In this document: positions 47,720 to 59,630 of the stretch, one piece after another
Layout: every line of letters starts with the position of its first letter
How positions within the stretch are numbered: position 1 is the first letter of the stretch
Assembly (NCBI RefSeq): GCF_021134715.1
Contig: NC_060021.1
Span: 3,782,001-3,846,000 of the forward strand
Origin: Daphnia pulex
Lineage: Eukaryota; Arthropoda; Branchiopoda; Diplostraca; Daphniidae
DNA: 64,000 nt
Direction: 5' to 3'
Notes under the pieces: model-generated
Seen by the model: the letters and a program-made list of their open reading frames with translations, nothing else
Databases searched by the model: none
What the model was told of the DNA's origin: nothing
Program-made: the position numbers and the translations under genes

Positions 47720-47791
47720 GTGATGGTGGCATAGTGCTTAGCATAGTTGCCTTCCATGCAAATGACCCGAGTTCAATTCTCGGCTATCGTT
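47720..47791 (+). pseudogene. tRNA-Gly(TCC)-like locus
   Basis: As at 41382, with a further change in box B (GTTCAATTC). Confidence 0.45.
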
Positions 47792-48260
47792 ATTTAGCTA
47801 TTAATTATAGTTCTTAGCAGACTAGTCAACCTACGGAGTTGAAGTCAATTTTCAAGAATGATACTTTTTAGGTAAAAATATATATGTTCATTTATTTTTC
47901 GCTCACACATGAATAATTGACAAGATAACTCCTTATAAGTCATATCTTGCATTGGCGTTGAAGAAAAATCAAAAATACTGCTTTGATAAACTGGGAAACA
48001 CCACTTCAATGAATTTGAATTTGATATCTTTACTGTTTCGCTTATTCAAAGCGATTTATTCTTACAGGATATGTGAATCAAGGTCCAATACACCATTAAA
48101 AGTTAATTAAATCAATGAATTCATAAAAACATTCGTGATGTTTATGAAATAGAAACAAGAAGAACAGCCCAGCACAGCCCAGCACAGCACAGCACAGCAC
48201 AACAGTTGCACAAAAATGTATTCTTTGCTTTCCTAATGGGTGTCGTTAGCTAATCAGCAT

Positions 48261-48334
48261 GCCTCTGTGGCGCAATTGGCTAGCGCGTTCGGCTGTTAAC
48301 CGGAAGGCTGGTGGTTCGATCCCTCCCAGGGGCG
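48261..48334 (+). tRNA. tRNA-Asn(GTT), T-stem mismatch
   Basis: As at 34363, except one T-stem pair becomes T-T (CCTCC for CCACC). Acceptor and anticodon arms are intact. Confidence 0.75.
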
Positions 48335-48980
48335 CATGGTGATTAAAGTCTATTGCCCTATTTTAAACTCTTCTTCTCATGAGTTTATACCCGACTAAAG
48401 CTTGCATTGTAGAGTGCACACTCACGATATGGCTTCTTTAGCTGATGATTGTTGAATCTACTGAACATTTGCAGCGTAGGGTGCACACGCATCATGTTCA
48501 TTTTCTTGTGGAGCTACTGTTCCAGGTTCAGGTGTAATCTATCATAGATTCCCCTCTGCTGATGTTTATGGACTTCTTCCCCATCCAGCGCAAGTCATTT
48601 CCCACATTCCTAAAACCAAAGGGCATTGTCGATTGACTAAAGAAGAAAGTCTCTTAAGGGCTATATCACCTGCACAACAACCGCAGTCGCCATTGATCCC
48701 CCCTGTCTGTTGAATTCTTCCGGATACAGCATTGCGAATATTTTCAGATTGTCAGATTGTAGATTTCATTCACAAGGAATATGGCCTTTGCAAAATTGCA
48801 AAACAAGATTTATTCGGTAATATCCTTCGGTAATTGTTTTAAACGTTAAAGAGACAGAAAATAAAGCTTATGGTAGATTAATACATACTATAACGTTTGG
48901 AAAATTCTGTTTCCCTTTATTCTCTTTCATAATTGATTCTTTATAACTAATTGACTAATAATCTGTTAATATTATGAGTG

Positions 48981-49029
48981 GTGCGACTTAGGTGTGGCGG
49001 AGGCTTCGCCCCGCCACCCCACGTCGCAC
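48981..49029. repeat. GC-rich hairpin in array copy 1
   Basis: Outer arms GTGCGAC/GTCGCAC and inner arms GTGGCGG/CCGCCAC fold around a short GGC-TTC-GCC loop region in otherwise AT-rich sequence. It recurs at 50339-50387, and in weaker form at 51601-51648 and near 52853-52900. Confidence 0.75.
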
Positions 49030-49327
49030 TTCATGTTTAGATTAAGTTATAGCAACATTTATTACTATAGTAACATGAAATTGGAAAAATTATTAGTTAC
49101 ATATAAACTATAGAGAAATGGATGTGCTCTTATAGCAGTTAGATTAAACCACCACTGAAAAAATCTTAATTCAGGCATATAACCTAAGCGTTTTACGACC
49201 GGTTCCGAAATCGATACCGATGGTAGCGTCGCTAGCGATATTACCATAGCTTTACTTCGTCTTTCGTAACATTGTTCGGTGTACACACCAACCGGACCAC
49301 GCTTTCCCTTAGACCTTATGTAAATGT

Positions 49328-49384
49328 TGGTCCAATGGTTAGCAACCCGGGCTGCCACTCATATGGTTCGAGGTTCGAATCTCG
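49328..49384 (+). other. tRNA-like Pol III promoter boxes in array copy 1
   Basis: A box A-like TGGTCCAATGG and a box B-like GGTTCGAATCTC are spaced about 44 nt apart, as in tRNA-derived SINEs. No full cloverleaf forms. In copies 3 and 4 the A box is degraded but GGTTCGAATCTC is kept. Confidence 0.4.
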
Positions 49385-52300
49385 ATGAAGTCATTGAGGA
49401 AATTCAAATTTGTAATTTTGAAAAATTACACTTAAAAAACTTTCGGAGGTAAATGGAAGTGGAAGATCGGTGGTAACTCTTCACGACCACCAAAAGATCT
49501 TGATGACTGTGGAGAGGACAAGGGAAGAAGAGAAAGATGACCCAGAGCTTCAAAATGAGTATGAACAAACATTTTTAAAATGTTCCTCAACTTCTTGGTT
49601 GATGACTAACTGTTAAAAAAAAGGGAATAGAAATTTTACTTGATCAAAAAATTTATTAAAATCAAGATCATCATTTATTAAAAACAGTAAATAAAAAGAG
49701 GCAATAATAAGAACAATAAAGACGAAATCGAACAAGAACAATAAGAATCAAATCAAATATCATCAAAATATCAATATCATATCATCAAAACTTGTCTTGC
49801 TAGGGAAGATTCAAACTTTTTTTCTTTTTGTTTACACTGCTGAGCGCTCACTGCACTGACATTTGGAAGGTTAAGCAAACAAAAGCGAATTCACTGCCTA
49901 TCAACCAGCTAGGTATCAAATACGCAAATTAAATTTAAAACAAAAAATAATAAAAACAAATGAAAACCCCGTTACGCCATGTATCAAATTTTGACAGAAT
50001 TATGTACAAAATTTGGTGACGATTGGTCATTCAGGGAAGAAACGTATAAAGGATAACTAAATGGACATTAAACCCTCTGAATTTCACTACTAGCTACTAC
50101 TACCCTACCCCCTATACCCCACACCCTATATTGTTAAGGACCTTCGTATACAAGATTCCTTCGGTAATGTCCTTCGGGAATTTTTTTAAACGTTAAAGAG
50201 ACAGAAAATCAAGGTTAAATAGTAGAAAGTAAATAGTATACATACTATTATGTTTGGAAAATTCTGTTTCCCTTTATTTTCTTAAATTATTTGATTCTTA
50301 TTAACTAATTGACTAATAATCTGTCAATATTATGAGTGGTGCGACTTAGGTGTGGCTGAGGCTTCGCCCCGCCACCCCACGTCGCACTTAATGTTTATAT
50401 TAAGTTAAAGTAACAGTTATTACTATAGTAACAATACAATTATATCATGCGGTCACATGTTACATCACATGAGTCTTGGCTTATAGATAGCGAGCTACCA
50501 TCATACCCATTTTTTCCCTTCCAATGATATAACAATGATGGTCTAATGGTCATCAGCTCAGACAGCCATTCGCATGGTTCGGAGTTCCAATCTCGATCAA
50601 GTCGGAAAGGAAAACTAAGTTTGTAATTTTTGAAAAATTCCTCTTAATAAGCTTTCGGAGGTAAATGGAAGTGGAAGATTGGTGGTAACTCTTCACGACC
50701 GCAAGAAGATCTTGATGACCGAGAAGAGGACAGAGGAAGAAGGGAGAGATGACCCAGAGCTTCAAAATGAATATAATCTAACATTTTTAAAATGTTCCTC
50801 AACTTCTTGGTTGATGACTTACTGTTAAAAAAGGAGGCATGGAAATTTTACTTGGACAACCAAATTTATTAAAATCAAGATAAAAAATAGTAAACAAAAA
50901 GAGGTAATAATAAAACAAAAAGGGTTAAAAAAATAAGAGTGGGAAAATACAAAGTAAAAAGAAGAATAAAGACGAAATCGAAATCGAACATAAAAACCAA
51001 ATCAAATAATTAATACTCTCCACTCCCATAGCAGAAAACTTGTCTTGCTAGGGAAAATCCAAACTTTTTTTTTCTTTTTGTTTACACTGAGCATGCAATG
51101 ACAGTTGGAAGGTTACGCAAAAAAGCGAATTCACTAACTAGGATTCGGCAACCAGCTAGGTAACAAATACGCAAATTAAATTTAAAAAACAGTAAGGAAA
51201 ACAAATGAAAACCCCGTTACGCAATGTATTAAATTTTGACAGAATTATGTACAAAATTTGGTGAAGATTGGTCATTCAGGGAAGAAACGTATAAAGGATT
51301 ACAAAATGGACATTCAACCCTCTGAATTTCACCACTAGCTACTACTATCCTACCCCCTATACCCCACACCCTATATTGTTAAGGACCTTCGTATATAAAT
51401 ATACCTCAGGGACAAGATTCCTTCGGTAATGTCCTTCGGGAATTTTTTTAAACGTTAATTAGACAGAAAATCAAGGTTCAATAGTATAAAGTAAATAGTA
51501 TACATACTATTATGTTTCAAAAATTCTGTTTCCCTTTATTCTCTTAAATGATTTAAGTCTTATTAACTAATTGACTAATAATCTGTCAATATTATGAGTG
51601 GTGCGACTTAGGTGTGGCGGAGGCTTCGCTTCGCCCCCCACGTCACACTTCATGTTTAGATTAAGTTAAAGTAACACTTATTACTATAGTAACAATACAA
51701 TTATATCATGCGGTCACATGTTGCATACATGAGACATGGCTAATAGATAGCGAGCTACCATCATACCCATTTTTTTCCTTCCAATAATATAACAATGATG
51801 GTCATCAACCCAGGCTGCCATTCGCATGGTTCGCGGTTCGAATCTCGATCAAGTCGGAAAGGAAAACTAATTTTGTAATTTTTGAAAAATTCCTTTTAAT
51901 AAGCTTTCGAAGGTAAATGGAAGTGGAAGATCGGTGGTAACTCTTCACGACCGCAAGAAGATCTTGATGACCGAGGAGAGGACAGAGGAAGAAGGGAAAG
52001 ATGACCCAGAGCTTCAAAATGAATATAATCTAACATTTTTAAAATGTTCCTCAACTTCTTGGTTGATGACTAACTGTTAAAAAAGGAGGCATAGAAATTG
52101 TACTTGGACAACCAAATTTATTAAAATCAAGATAAAAAATAGTAAACAAAAAGAGGTAATAATAAAACAAAAAGGGTTAAAAAAATAAGAGTGGGAAAAT
52201 ACAAAGTAAAAAGAAGAATAAAGACGAAATCGAAATCGAACATAAAAACCAAATCAAATAATTAATACTCTCCACTCCCATAGCAGAAAACTTGTCTTGC

Positions 52301-53974
52301 TAGGGAAAATCCAAACTTTTTTTTTCTTTTTGTTTACACTGAGCATGCAATGACAGTTGGAAGGTTACGCAAAAAAGCGAATTCACTAACTAGGATTCGG
52401 CAACCAGCTAGGTAACAAATACGCAAATTAAATTTAAAAAACAGTAAGGAAAACAAATGAAAACCCCGTTACGCAATGTATTAAATTTTGACAGAATTAT
52501 GTACAAAATTTGGTGAAGATTGGTCATTCAGGGAAGAAACGTATAAAGGATTACAAAATTGACATTCAACCCTCTGAATTTCACCACTAGCTACTACTAT
52601 CCTACCCCCTATACCCCACACCCTATATTGTTAAGGACCTTCGTATATAAATATACCTCAGGGACAAGATTCCTTCGGTAATGTCCTTCGGGAATTTTTT
52701 TAAACGTTAATTAGACAGAAAATCAAGGTTCAATAGTATAAAGTAAATAGTATACATACTATTATGTTTCAAAAATTCTGTTTCCCTTTATTCTCTTAAA
52801 TGATTTAAGTCTTATTAACTAATTGACTAATAATCTGTCAATATTATGAGTGGTGCGACTTAGGTGTGGCGGAGGCTTCGCTTCGCCCCCCACGTCACAC
52901 TTCATGTTTAGATTAAGTTAAAGTAACACTTATTACTATAGTAACAATACAATTATATCATGCGGTCACATGTTGCATACATGAGACATGGCTAATAGAT
53001 AGCGAGCTACCATCATACCCATTTTTTTCCTTCCAATAATATAACAATGATGGTCATCAACCCAGGCTGCCATTCGCATGGTTCGCGGTTCGAATCTCGA
53101 TCAAGTCGGAAAGGAAAACTAATTTTGTAATTTTTGAAAAATTCCTTTTAATAAGCTTTCGAAGGTAAATGGAAGTGGAAGATCGGTGGTAACTCTTCAC
53201 GACCGCAAGAAGATCTTGATGACCGAGGAGAGGACAGAGGAAGAAGGGAAAGATGACCCAGAGCTTCAAAATGAATATAATCTAACATTTTTAAAATGTT
53301 CCTCAACTTCTTGGTTGATGACTAACTGTTAAAAAAGGAGGCATAGAAATTGTACTTGGACAACCAAATTTATTAAAATCAAGATAAAAAATAGTAAAAA
53401 AAAGAGGTAATAATAAAACAAAAAGGGTTAAAAAAATAAGAGTGGGAAAATACAAAGTAAAAAGAAGAATAAAGACGAAATTGAAATCGAACATAAAAAC
53501 CAAATCAAATAATTAATACTCTCCACTCCCATAGCAGAAAACTTGTCTTGCTAGAGAAGATCCAAACTTTTTTTCTTTTTGTTTACACTGCTGAGCATGC
53601 ACTGACAGTTGGAAGGTTACGCAAAAAAAGCGAATTCACTAACTAGGATTCGGCAACCAGTTAGGTAACAAATACGCAAATTAAATTTCTAAAACAGTAA
53701 TAAAAACAAATGAAAACCCAGTTACGCAATGTATCAAATTTTGACAGAATTATGTACAAAATTTGATGACGATTGGTCATTCAGGGAAGAAACGTATAAA
53801 GGATTACAAAATGGACATTAAACCCTCTGAATTTCACTACTAGCTACTACTACCCTACCCCCTATACCCCACACCCTATATTGTTAAGGACCTTCGTATA
53901 TAAATATCCCTCAGGGATAAATATACCTCAGGGATATGCATCTGATTGATAGTCTTTCTAAAAAAATACTTCAA

Positions 53975-54047
53975 TGTTTCCACCCAGGATCGAACTGAGG
54001 ACCTTCAGCGTGTTAGGCCGACGTGATAACCACTACACTATGGAAAC
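53975..54047 (-). tRNA. tRNA-Val(AAC)
   Basis: Identical by eye to the intact Val gene at 13409, including the T7 terminator run. Confidence 0.88.
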
Positions 54048-54143
54048 TTCATGCCAACATTGAATTTTTCTGAAATATCTACAAAATACTAACGATAGTC
54101 TCCCAAAATCTAAATGAAATCTGCAATGTTAGCAATTATGTAA

Positions 54144-54216
54144 CACCCATCGTTGGGCTCGAACCCCAGACCCTGAGATTAAGAGTCTCATGCTCTACCG
54201 ACTGAGCTAGCCAGGC
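54144..54216 (-). pseudogene. tRNA-Lys(CTT)-like, decaying
   Basis: Better kept than the loci at 13578 and 35119 (D arm intact), but the T stem (TGGGG/CCAAC) and the 3' acceptor do not pair. Confidence 0.6.
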
Positions 54217-54436
54217 TTGAATTTTTGCTCTATTCCAATGTCATCAACCAAGTTTTATTGACGACATTTCGTCCTGTCCGCTAGCCGTGAACGAACTTTT
54301 ATGATGATTGATTGGTTGTTTGTGGGGAGTTCACAGTTGCCCAATACTTCTAATCGTCTAGATGAGATACAATACTATAACTATTTTTGTTTTTTTACTT
54401 TTCCTCGGATATTATTTATTCCCATAGCTTTTCTGA

Positions 54437-54509
54437 TGTTTCCACCTAGGAACGAACAGAGGATTTTCAGCTTGCGAAGACGACGTGATAGCCTTTTCAC
54501 TATGGCATA
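54437..54509 (-). pseudogene. tRNA-Val-derived relic
   Basis: Same lineage as 13873. Here the loop is TTCGCAA and the 3' acceptor reads TGGAAAC, but the 5' strand does not pair. Confidence 0.45.
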
Positions 54510-54599
54510 CCGGTAGTCATCTGCAAGATTTTATTAGTAATGGCCTTAGTAAAAATGTAATGTTTTCTTTCCTAATGGGTGTCGTTAGCCAATCAGCAT

Positions 54600-54673
54600 G
54601 CCTCTGTGACGCAATTGGCTAGCGCGTTCGGCTGTTAACCGAAAGGCTGGTGGATCGATCACACCCAGGGACG
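54600..54673 (+). tRNA. tRNA-Asn(GTT), T-loop altered
   Basis: Anticodon GTT and the anticodon stem are intact, unlike its counterparts at 14036, 29657 and 35575. The T arm reads GGTGG-ATCGATC-ACACC, so box B is damaged. Borderline between gene and relic. Confidence 0.5.
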
Positions 54674-55491
54674 CATGGTGATTGAAATCTATTGCTTTAT
54701 TTTATACTCTTCTTCTCATGACTTTATACCCGACTTAAGCTTGCATTGTAGAGTGCACACTCACGATATGGCTTCTTTAGCTGATGATTGTTGAATCTAC
54801 TGAACATTTGCAGCGTAGGGTGCACACGCATCATGTTTATTTTTTTTGTTGAGCTACTGTTCCAGGTTCAGGTGTAATCTATCATAGATTCCCTCTGCTG
54901 ATGTTTATGGACTTCTTCCCCATCCAGCGCAAGTCATTTCCCACATTCCTAAAACCAAAGGGCATTGTCAATTGGCTAAAGAAGAAAGTCTCTTAAGGGC
55001 TATATCACCTGCACAGCAACCGCAGTCGCCATTGATCCCCCTGTCTGTTGACTTCTTCCGGATACAGCAATGCGAATATTTTCAGATTTTCGGAGTGTAG
55101 ATTTCATTCACAACCCGTACGAAAATTTCAGCCTGTTTGTAGCTGGCCGTTAGCTTACAACACGGGGGCTATTAGCTTATCATGCCAAGCTTACAGTGAG
55201 GTTTTTTTGTCCCTTTTCTCACTGGACAAAAACAGCTAAAAGCCATTAAAAATTAGGTTGTCTACAGCTGACTTCTAGTTGAAAAGTTCCAACGTATTTT
55301 TAATTCAGATTTCCTTAGCTTTTTCTTTCGAGCTAAAAATGGACTTTTAGACAGTTCAATTTAAGCTCATTTGTAGCATATTAAAAATGGTTTATTTTAC
55401 CGGAAATATATTTATGCCTAATACACCTATATTTAAAAAAAAATTAACTTAAATAAATAAATCAAAATATTTTCTCTCGTCTTTGTATTTT

Positions 55492-55590
55492 CATCAAACA
55501 TCTGAACAGATGTTTGATGTTTAACAAGGCATGTTTAAAAACACAGCAGCACATACTCTCTTAAAATGTAATAGATAACATTTTAAGAGA
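55492..55590. repeat. Twin hairpins 3' of the BEN gene, unit 4
   Basis: First hairpin at 55492-55519 with a perfect 13-bp stem; the second (CTCTCTTAAAATGT arms) follows directly. Confidence 0.75.
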
Positions 55591-55666
55591 GTAACACAAA
55601 AACAAATCGTGAAAAATAAAAAAAAATAGTAAAGAAGATTTCGAGACTGGTGAGAGGCGATATCTT

Positions 55667-58600
55667 CTATTCATGGTCTTCCTGAGATTGTGGATTTTTC
55701 TTCTTTTTTAGGTGGGTGTGACAGGCCAATAACCTTGCTCCAATTGCCTTATCGATTTGGGTGGTTGATAGAACAGCCATAGTCGTAACGCTCCCTTTTT
55801 CATCCTTGATTGAAAATGCCTCGTCCCATGCTGCTTGCATGAAATCTAATAAATAAAATTGTTATTTATAATACATCGTAAATCTCTATAAACTTGTTTG
55901 GTTTCTTACTGTGAATAGCCTCTTGGATTTTGTCCGGAATTTTCGGTTTTGGAATAGCGTCAGGAATTCCTGGACTTTTTCTGCCTGACAGTGACATATT
56001 TGCCAGTTGCTCAGGTGAAAATAAATTTTCCAAGATGACAGTAACTGCGCGATTCCGAGAAAACTCTGTCTGACCACTAGACTTCAAGATTGTTTTCACT
56101 TGTTTAGGCACAGTTTCGCAGATGAAAACTTCTCCCCATAGTTTTACCTACACTAACAATAAGCATTTAAGAAATAAAGCCCTTTTACTATTTTTTTAAA
56201 TCTATTACCAATTTTGCACCGATGTGGCAAGAACTTGACGATGGACTACTTAAATATTGCGATGGAACACCAAAACCTGGAGGTTGTACATTTAGTTGAC
56301 TGTGCACTGCTGGTGATGATATGATCCCAACGAGACTTTTCATTCCCTCAAGTGTTTCCTTCATCTCTATAAATATATAAGGTCATTTATACACACGCAA
56401 AATTTGAAAATATATAAATTATACCTCGGACAAGAACTATCGGCTCTTCTTTCTCCAAACCTTCAATTTTTTCTCTTAGCTCAATATTTTCAAATTCGTT
56501 AGATGCAATGGTATTGTAGTCAGTAACTTTTCTTCTAAAACCCGATTTTTTTCCCTCAATGATTCATTTTCCTGAATAAATCACAAGGAAGGAAATTGTT
56601 AAGTGAATAGAAAGGAATTGTCATTTAAAAAAATAAATATAATAACGCACTTACTTTTTTTAGTTCTTCGAATAATATCTTTGCAATCAAGATTTGGAAC
56701 ATTGTCACTACCAGAAGGCAGAGCACCCGAGTTTTCTTTCTCACTTATGATGACAAAGACTTGATCCTTATGAACCTTTGTTTCTTTTTGATGTTCATTA
56801 CTAGGAGACACATCTGCTATCTGCCTTGATTGTGATGAAGTTGAGTGTATACTTCCAAAAAAGTCATCATCCTTTTCCTTTTCTTCTTCAAAGTTTGAGT
56901 CTATTAAACAATCAAGTGAGAATGTAAAATTATTTTGGCAGATAATTAAAGTGGATCAAATTTACCAGAACTTTCAGGGTATTCTAATTTTCTTTTTACA
57001 CCCTGTTTTTCTGGCACCAGTGATTCAATAGCCTTTTGTTGGAATGGAACTGCCGAGGGAACTGCTGCCTTTGGTTTAGCCAGAGAAGTTGATTTTGACT
57101 TGACAGGCACTGTTTTCTGTTTGACTGCAGAAACCTCTTTTGATTGTTGAACAGAAGGAACGTTAACAGACTTTCTTGGACTTTTCATTATTCCTGGTGT
57201 GGGACACTTTGATGTTGGATAACTGTTTGTTCTTTTTCCTACAGTTGTCTTCAACAACTCTTTGCCATGAAGTTCTAGTAGAAGCTTGTTCCTTTCAGCT
57301 GAAATTTCTTTCGAACTCTCTGTAAATTGTGACAAAAACCAAACAATAGTAAAAAGTAGGAAATTGTTTATGTAAATGTCATACCAGAAAAGCAGTTTAC
57401 AACACCAGACTTAAAAATGTGCTTCCATCACCATCAGTGAAATCCTTCGAATAACTAAAAAGGTTCCACTCCGTCTTGGAGGTAGAATTCCATCTATGTT
57501 TGAAGAAAGAGGTTGATGTTTTAAAGAATCAGTTACTGTAACAATACTTCTAACATTTACCTAAAGGCAACCGCCTTTTTACTTGCTATCCAGGAATTAA
57601 GCAGAGTTTCACAGTCTTCTTTAGTTTCACTTATTGGTAAAGGAAGTTTCGGTCTGAAAAACGAACTAGGAGATGTTATAAAAACTCCATCAGAAACAGT
57701 GACCAGAATATAAAGTCCAGAAGGGTTGTTTTGAACTATATTGTTGGTCATCTTTGAAACAAATTGCTAAATATGACTAAAAAAGCACATAAGGTCTTGG
57801 ACAGGATTCGTCGTGCTTGACTTACGAATGCTGTAAGACTTGGGCGGGGAAAAGATCACACCATCATTGATGTTGCCAAGTGTAAACTAATAAATCAACA
57901 TGTAAAACTGTGGTGAAAATGTGTGTTTTTTCAGTATTTAAAATCATCTGTCAATTCATAATAAGTGAAGTCAAGTAAAAAAAATATGGAAGAAAGATAT
58001 ATTTCATGGAAAAAATCTTCGATACATGTATTTCTGTAGTCCTCGAAACATTTTCATTGACAACATAATTGAAACAAACACACAGTACACAGACTGATGA
58101 TGAGTGAGTGTTTTGCAAGTAAAAACCTCATCATCTTGAGTATCAGAAATAGCAGAATCGTCAGAATTACTGTGATGTTGATCTTGAAGTAACCCATGTT
58201 GGTTATGTTCGATGTTGCTGGCATTGACTGCTGAATAATAATTTTCAATCTATTATTTCGAAAAGTAAAAACCATATTTATTATACTTTAAAATAAACTT
58301 TGTGCAAAATGTATAATACCTCGCTTGTGTCTTCACTGAAAACCTCCCCATGGTTTAATTGAACCACTTGAGACACTGGATTACCATCTCTATTTTGGTA
58401 AAATAGGTTTTTGACGGACTGCAGCATATGATTATCAGTGATTATTATTGGAAATCCGTTTTCTCATTTAATGATAATTACCTCAGAGTTTGAACTTTTT
58501 GAAGGTTGTAAAGACCGAATCACCGACGATGACGCTAGCAAATGTGTTGGTGGGCTGGCAAGGGCGTCACAATTTGACTGCAACAACTCATTTGCTGCAA

Positions 58601-58709
58601 TTACTCTTAACTCTTTTACCTTTTCATCCATTAACAATTCATTTTTTATTCGTCTTTTAACGGTTTTCTTATGTAAAAGACCGGTGTCACAGGCATTTCT
58701 TTGAGACAT
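55667..58709 (-). pseudogene. BEN-domain gene copy 5 (reference for exon structure)
   Basis: Twelve exons, right to left: 58482-58709, 58320-58418, 58127-58249, 57826-57886, 57561-57735, 57385-57493, 56966-57319, 56655-56900, 56425-56571, 56209-56366, 55910-56147, 55667-55845. That is about 2.1 kb coding (about 700 residues), with introns mostly 55-75 nt. All have GT-AG ends; the exon 3 donor (GTTTTT) is weak and least sure. The protein has a basic N-terminus (MSQRNACDTG), Ser/Asp-rich exons, a Lys/Pro-rich exon 7, a coiled-coil exon and a C-terminal BEN domain, suggesting a nuclear DNA- or chromatin-binding protein. The BEN exon is open, but exon 6 lacks 1 nt and exon 8 lacks 2 nt against copy 1. 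Confidence 0.8.
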
Positions 58710-59389
58710 ATTCACGCTTTAAAAAACTCAAATATTGGATGATGACATATGAAAGTGAAAAAATTTGCAGACGAGATTTTTGTGCTGTTTGACATTTCAA
58801 ACAATGGTGCCAGGCTTATTATTAGGGCGTATATATATAAAAAGGTTGTTAGTAAGTCCCTTCAAATATTAAAAATTCTTTCTTTATTTTTTATTTTTTA
58901 ATTTTATATAAAAATATCCGTCTACGATGATTATAAAGACATAAGTTTATATTATCAACTATGTATGTGTATATATTATTCACTCAACCAAATAAAAATA
59001 TATAGATACATCACGATAGCTAACGGTCAGTTGCCAATCGGCTAAAATTTTCGTATACGGAAAATCGAAATATGATTAGCTTTTTCTCTGCTATAACATA
59101 ACTGTGTTTGCACAACTCACATATCTAAGCTAAACGAAGTAATGAAGCGGCTAAACAACCATAAGCTATCCTATTTCATACTTAAAATAGCTCTAGCTTA
59201 CATATGTTAAGTTAATTCTAGATAGGGAAAGCTAAACTTATCTAACTAAAAACTCCCCTATCTAGGACTAGCTAGTAGATAGCTGGTAGCTATTTTGGGC
59301 AGCGAGCATTTTCGTACGGGAAGGAATATGGCCCTTGCAAAAATGCAAAATATGCATCTGATTGACAGTCTTTCTAAAAAATACTTATC

Positions 59390-59462
59390 TGTTTCCACCT
59401 AGGATCGAACTGAGGTCCATGAGCGTGTTAGACCGACGTGATAACCACTAAACTATGGAAAA
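59390..59462 (-). pseudogene. tRNA-Val(AAC)-like, decaying
   Basis: As at 11264. Confidence 0.6.
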
Positions 59463-59558
59463 TTACCGTCAACACTGAATTTTTCTGAAATGACTACAAA
59501 ATACTAACGATGGTCTCCCAACATCTAAATTAATTCTACAATATTTGGAAATATGTAA

Positions 59559-59630
59559 CCCCAACGGGGGGCTCGAACCCCCGACCCTGAGATTAAGAGT
59601 CTCATGCTCTACCGACTGAGCTAGCCAGGC
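59559..59630 (-). tRNA. tRNA-Lys(CTT), 3' end one base short
   Basis: As at 11433, but one base is missing in the 3' acceptor strand (AACCCCAAC for AACGCCCAAC on the plus strand). Internal boxes and the anticodon arm are intact, so it may be transcribed but misfolded at the end. Confidence 0.6.

Larger units (their letters stand above)
48804..53933. repeat. Head-to-tail array of a 1.25-1.35 kb AT-rich element (4 copies)
   Basis: Four direct copies: 48804-50150, 50151-51412, 51413-52664 and 52665-53933. Each begins CAAGATT; copies 2-4 end CCTCAGGGA (or a close form), and copy 1 stops about 17 nt earlier. The outer ends are the same as the inner junctions. The uninterrupted site in unit 0 (GCAAAA^TATGC, near 13368) shows a clean insertion between A and T with no duplication. 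Copies 3 and 4 are almost identical over most of their length. No protein-coding gene is supported. Each copy holds a GC-rich hairpin and a region resembling tRNA A/B boxes. Confidence 0.85.
46329..55155. repeat. Inverted-repeat-bounded tRNA cassette, unit 4, with 5.1-kb insertion
   Basis: Left arm 46329-46371, right arm 55114-55155. It holds the full set of ten tRNA-like loci, as in unit 0, but is interrupted at 48804-53933 by a tandem array of a foreign 1.25-1.35 kb sequence. Gaps 47369-47719, 47792-48260, 48335-48803 and 54674-55113 show no gene; an AGCACAGCAC microsatellite lies near 48168-48200. Confidence 0.6.

Noticed and set aside
50553-53269. 70-residue minus-strand frames repeated every 1252 bp
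   Set aside because: They overlap the tRNA-like and AT-rich parts of the array unit, repeat only because the unit does, and show no domain or codon signal.
48804-53933. CRISPR-like array of direct repeats
   Set aside because: Units are over 1.2 kb with no short repeat-spacer pattern and the context is a eukaryotic genome.
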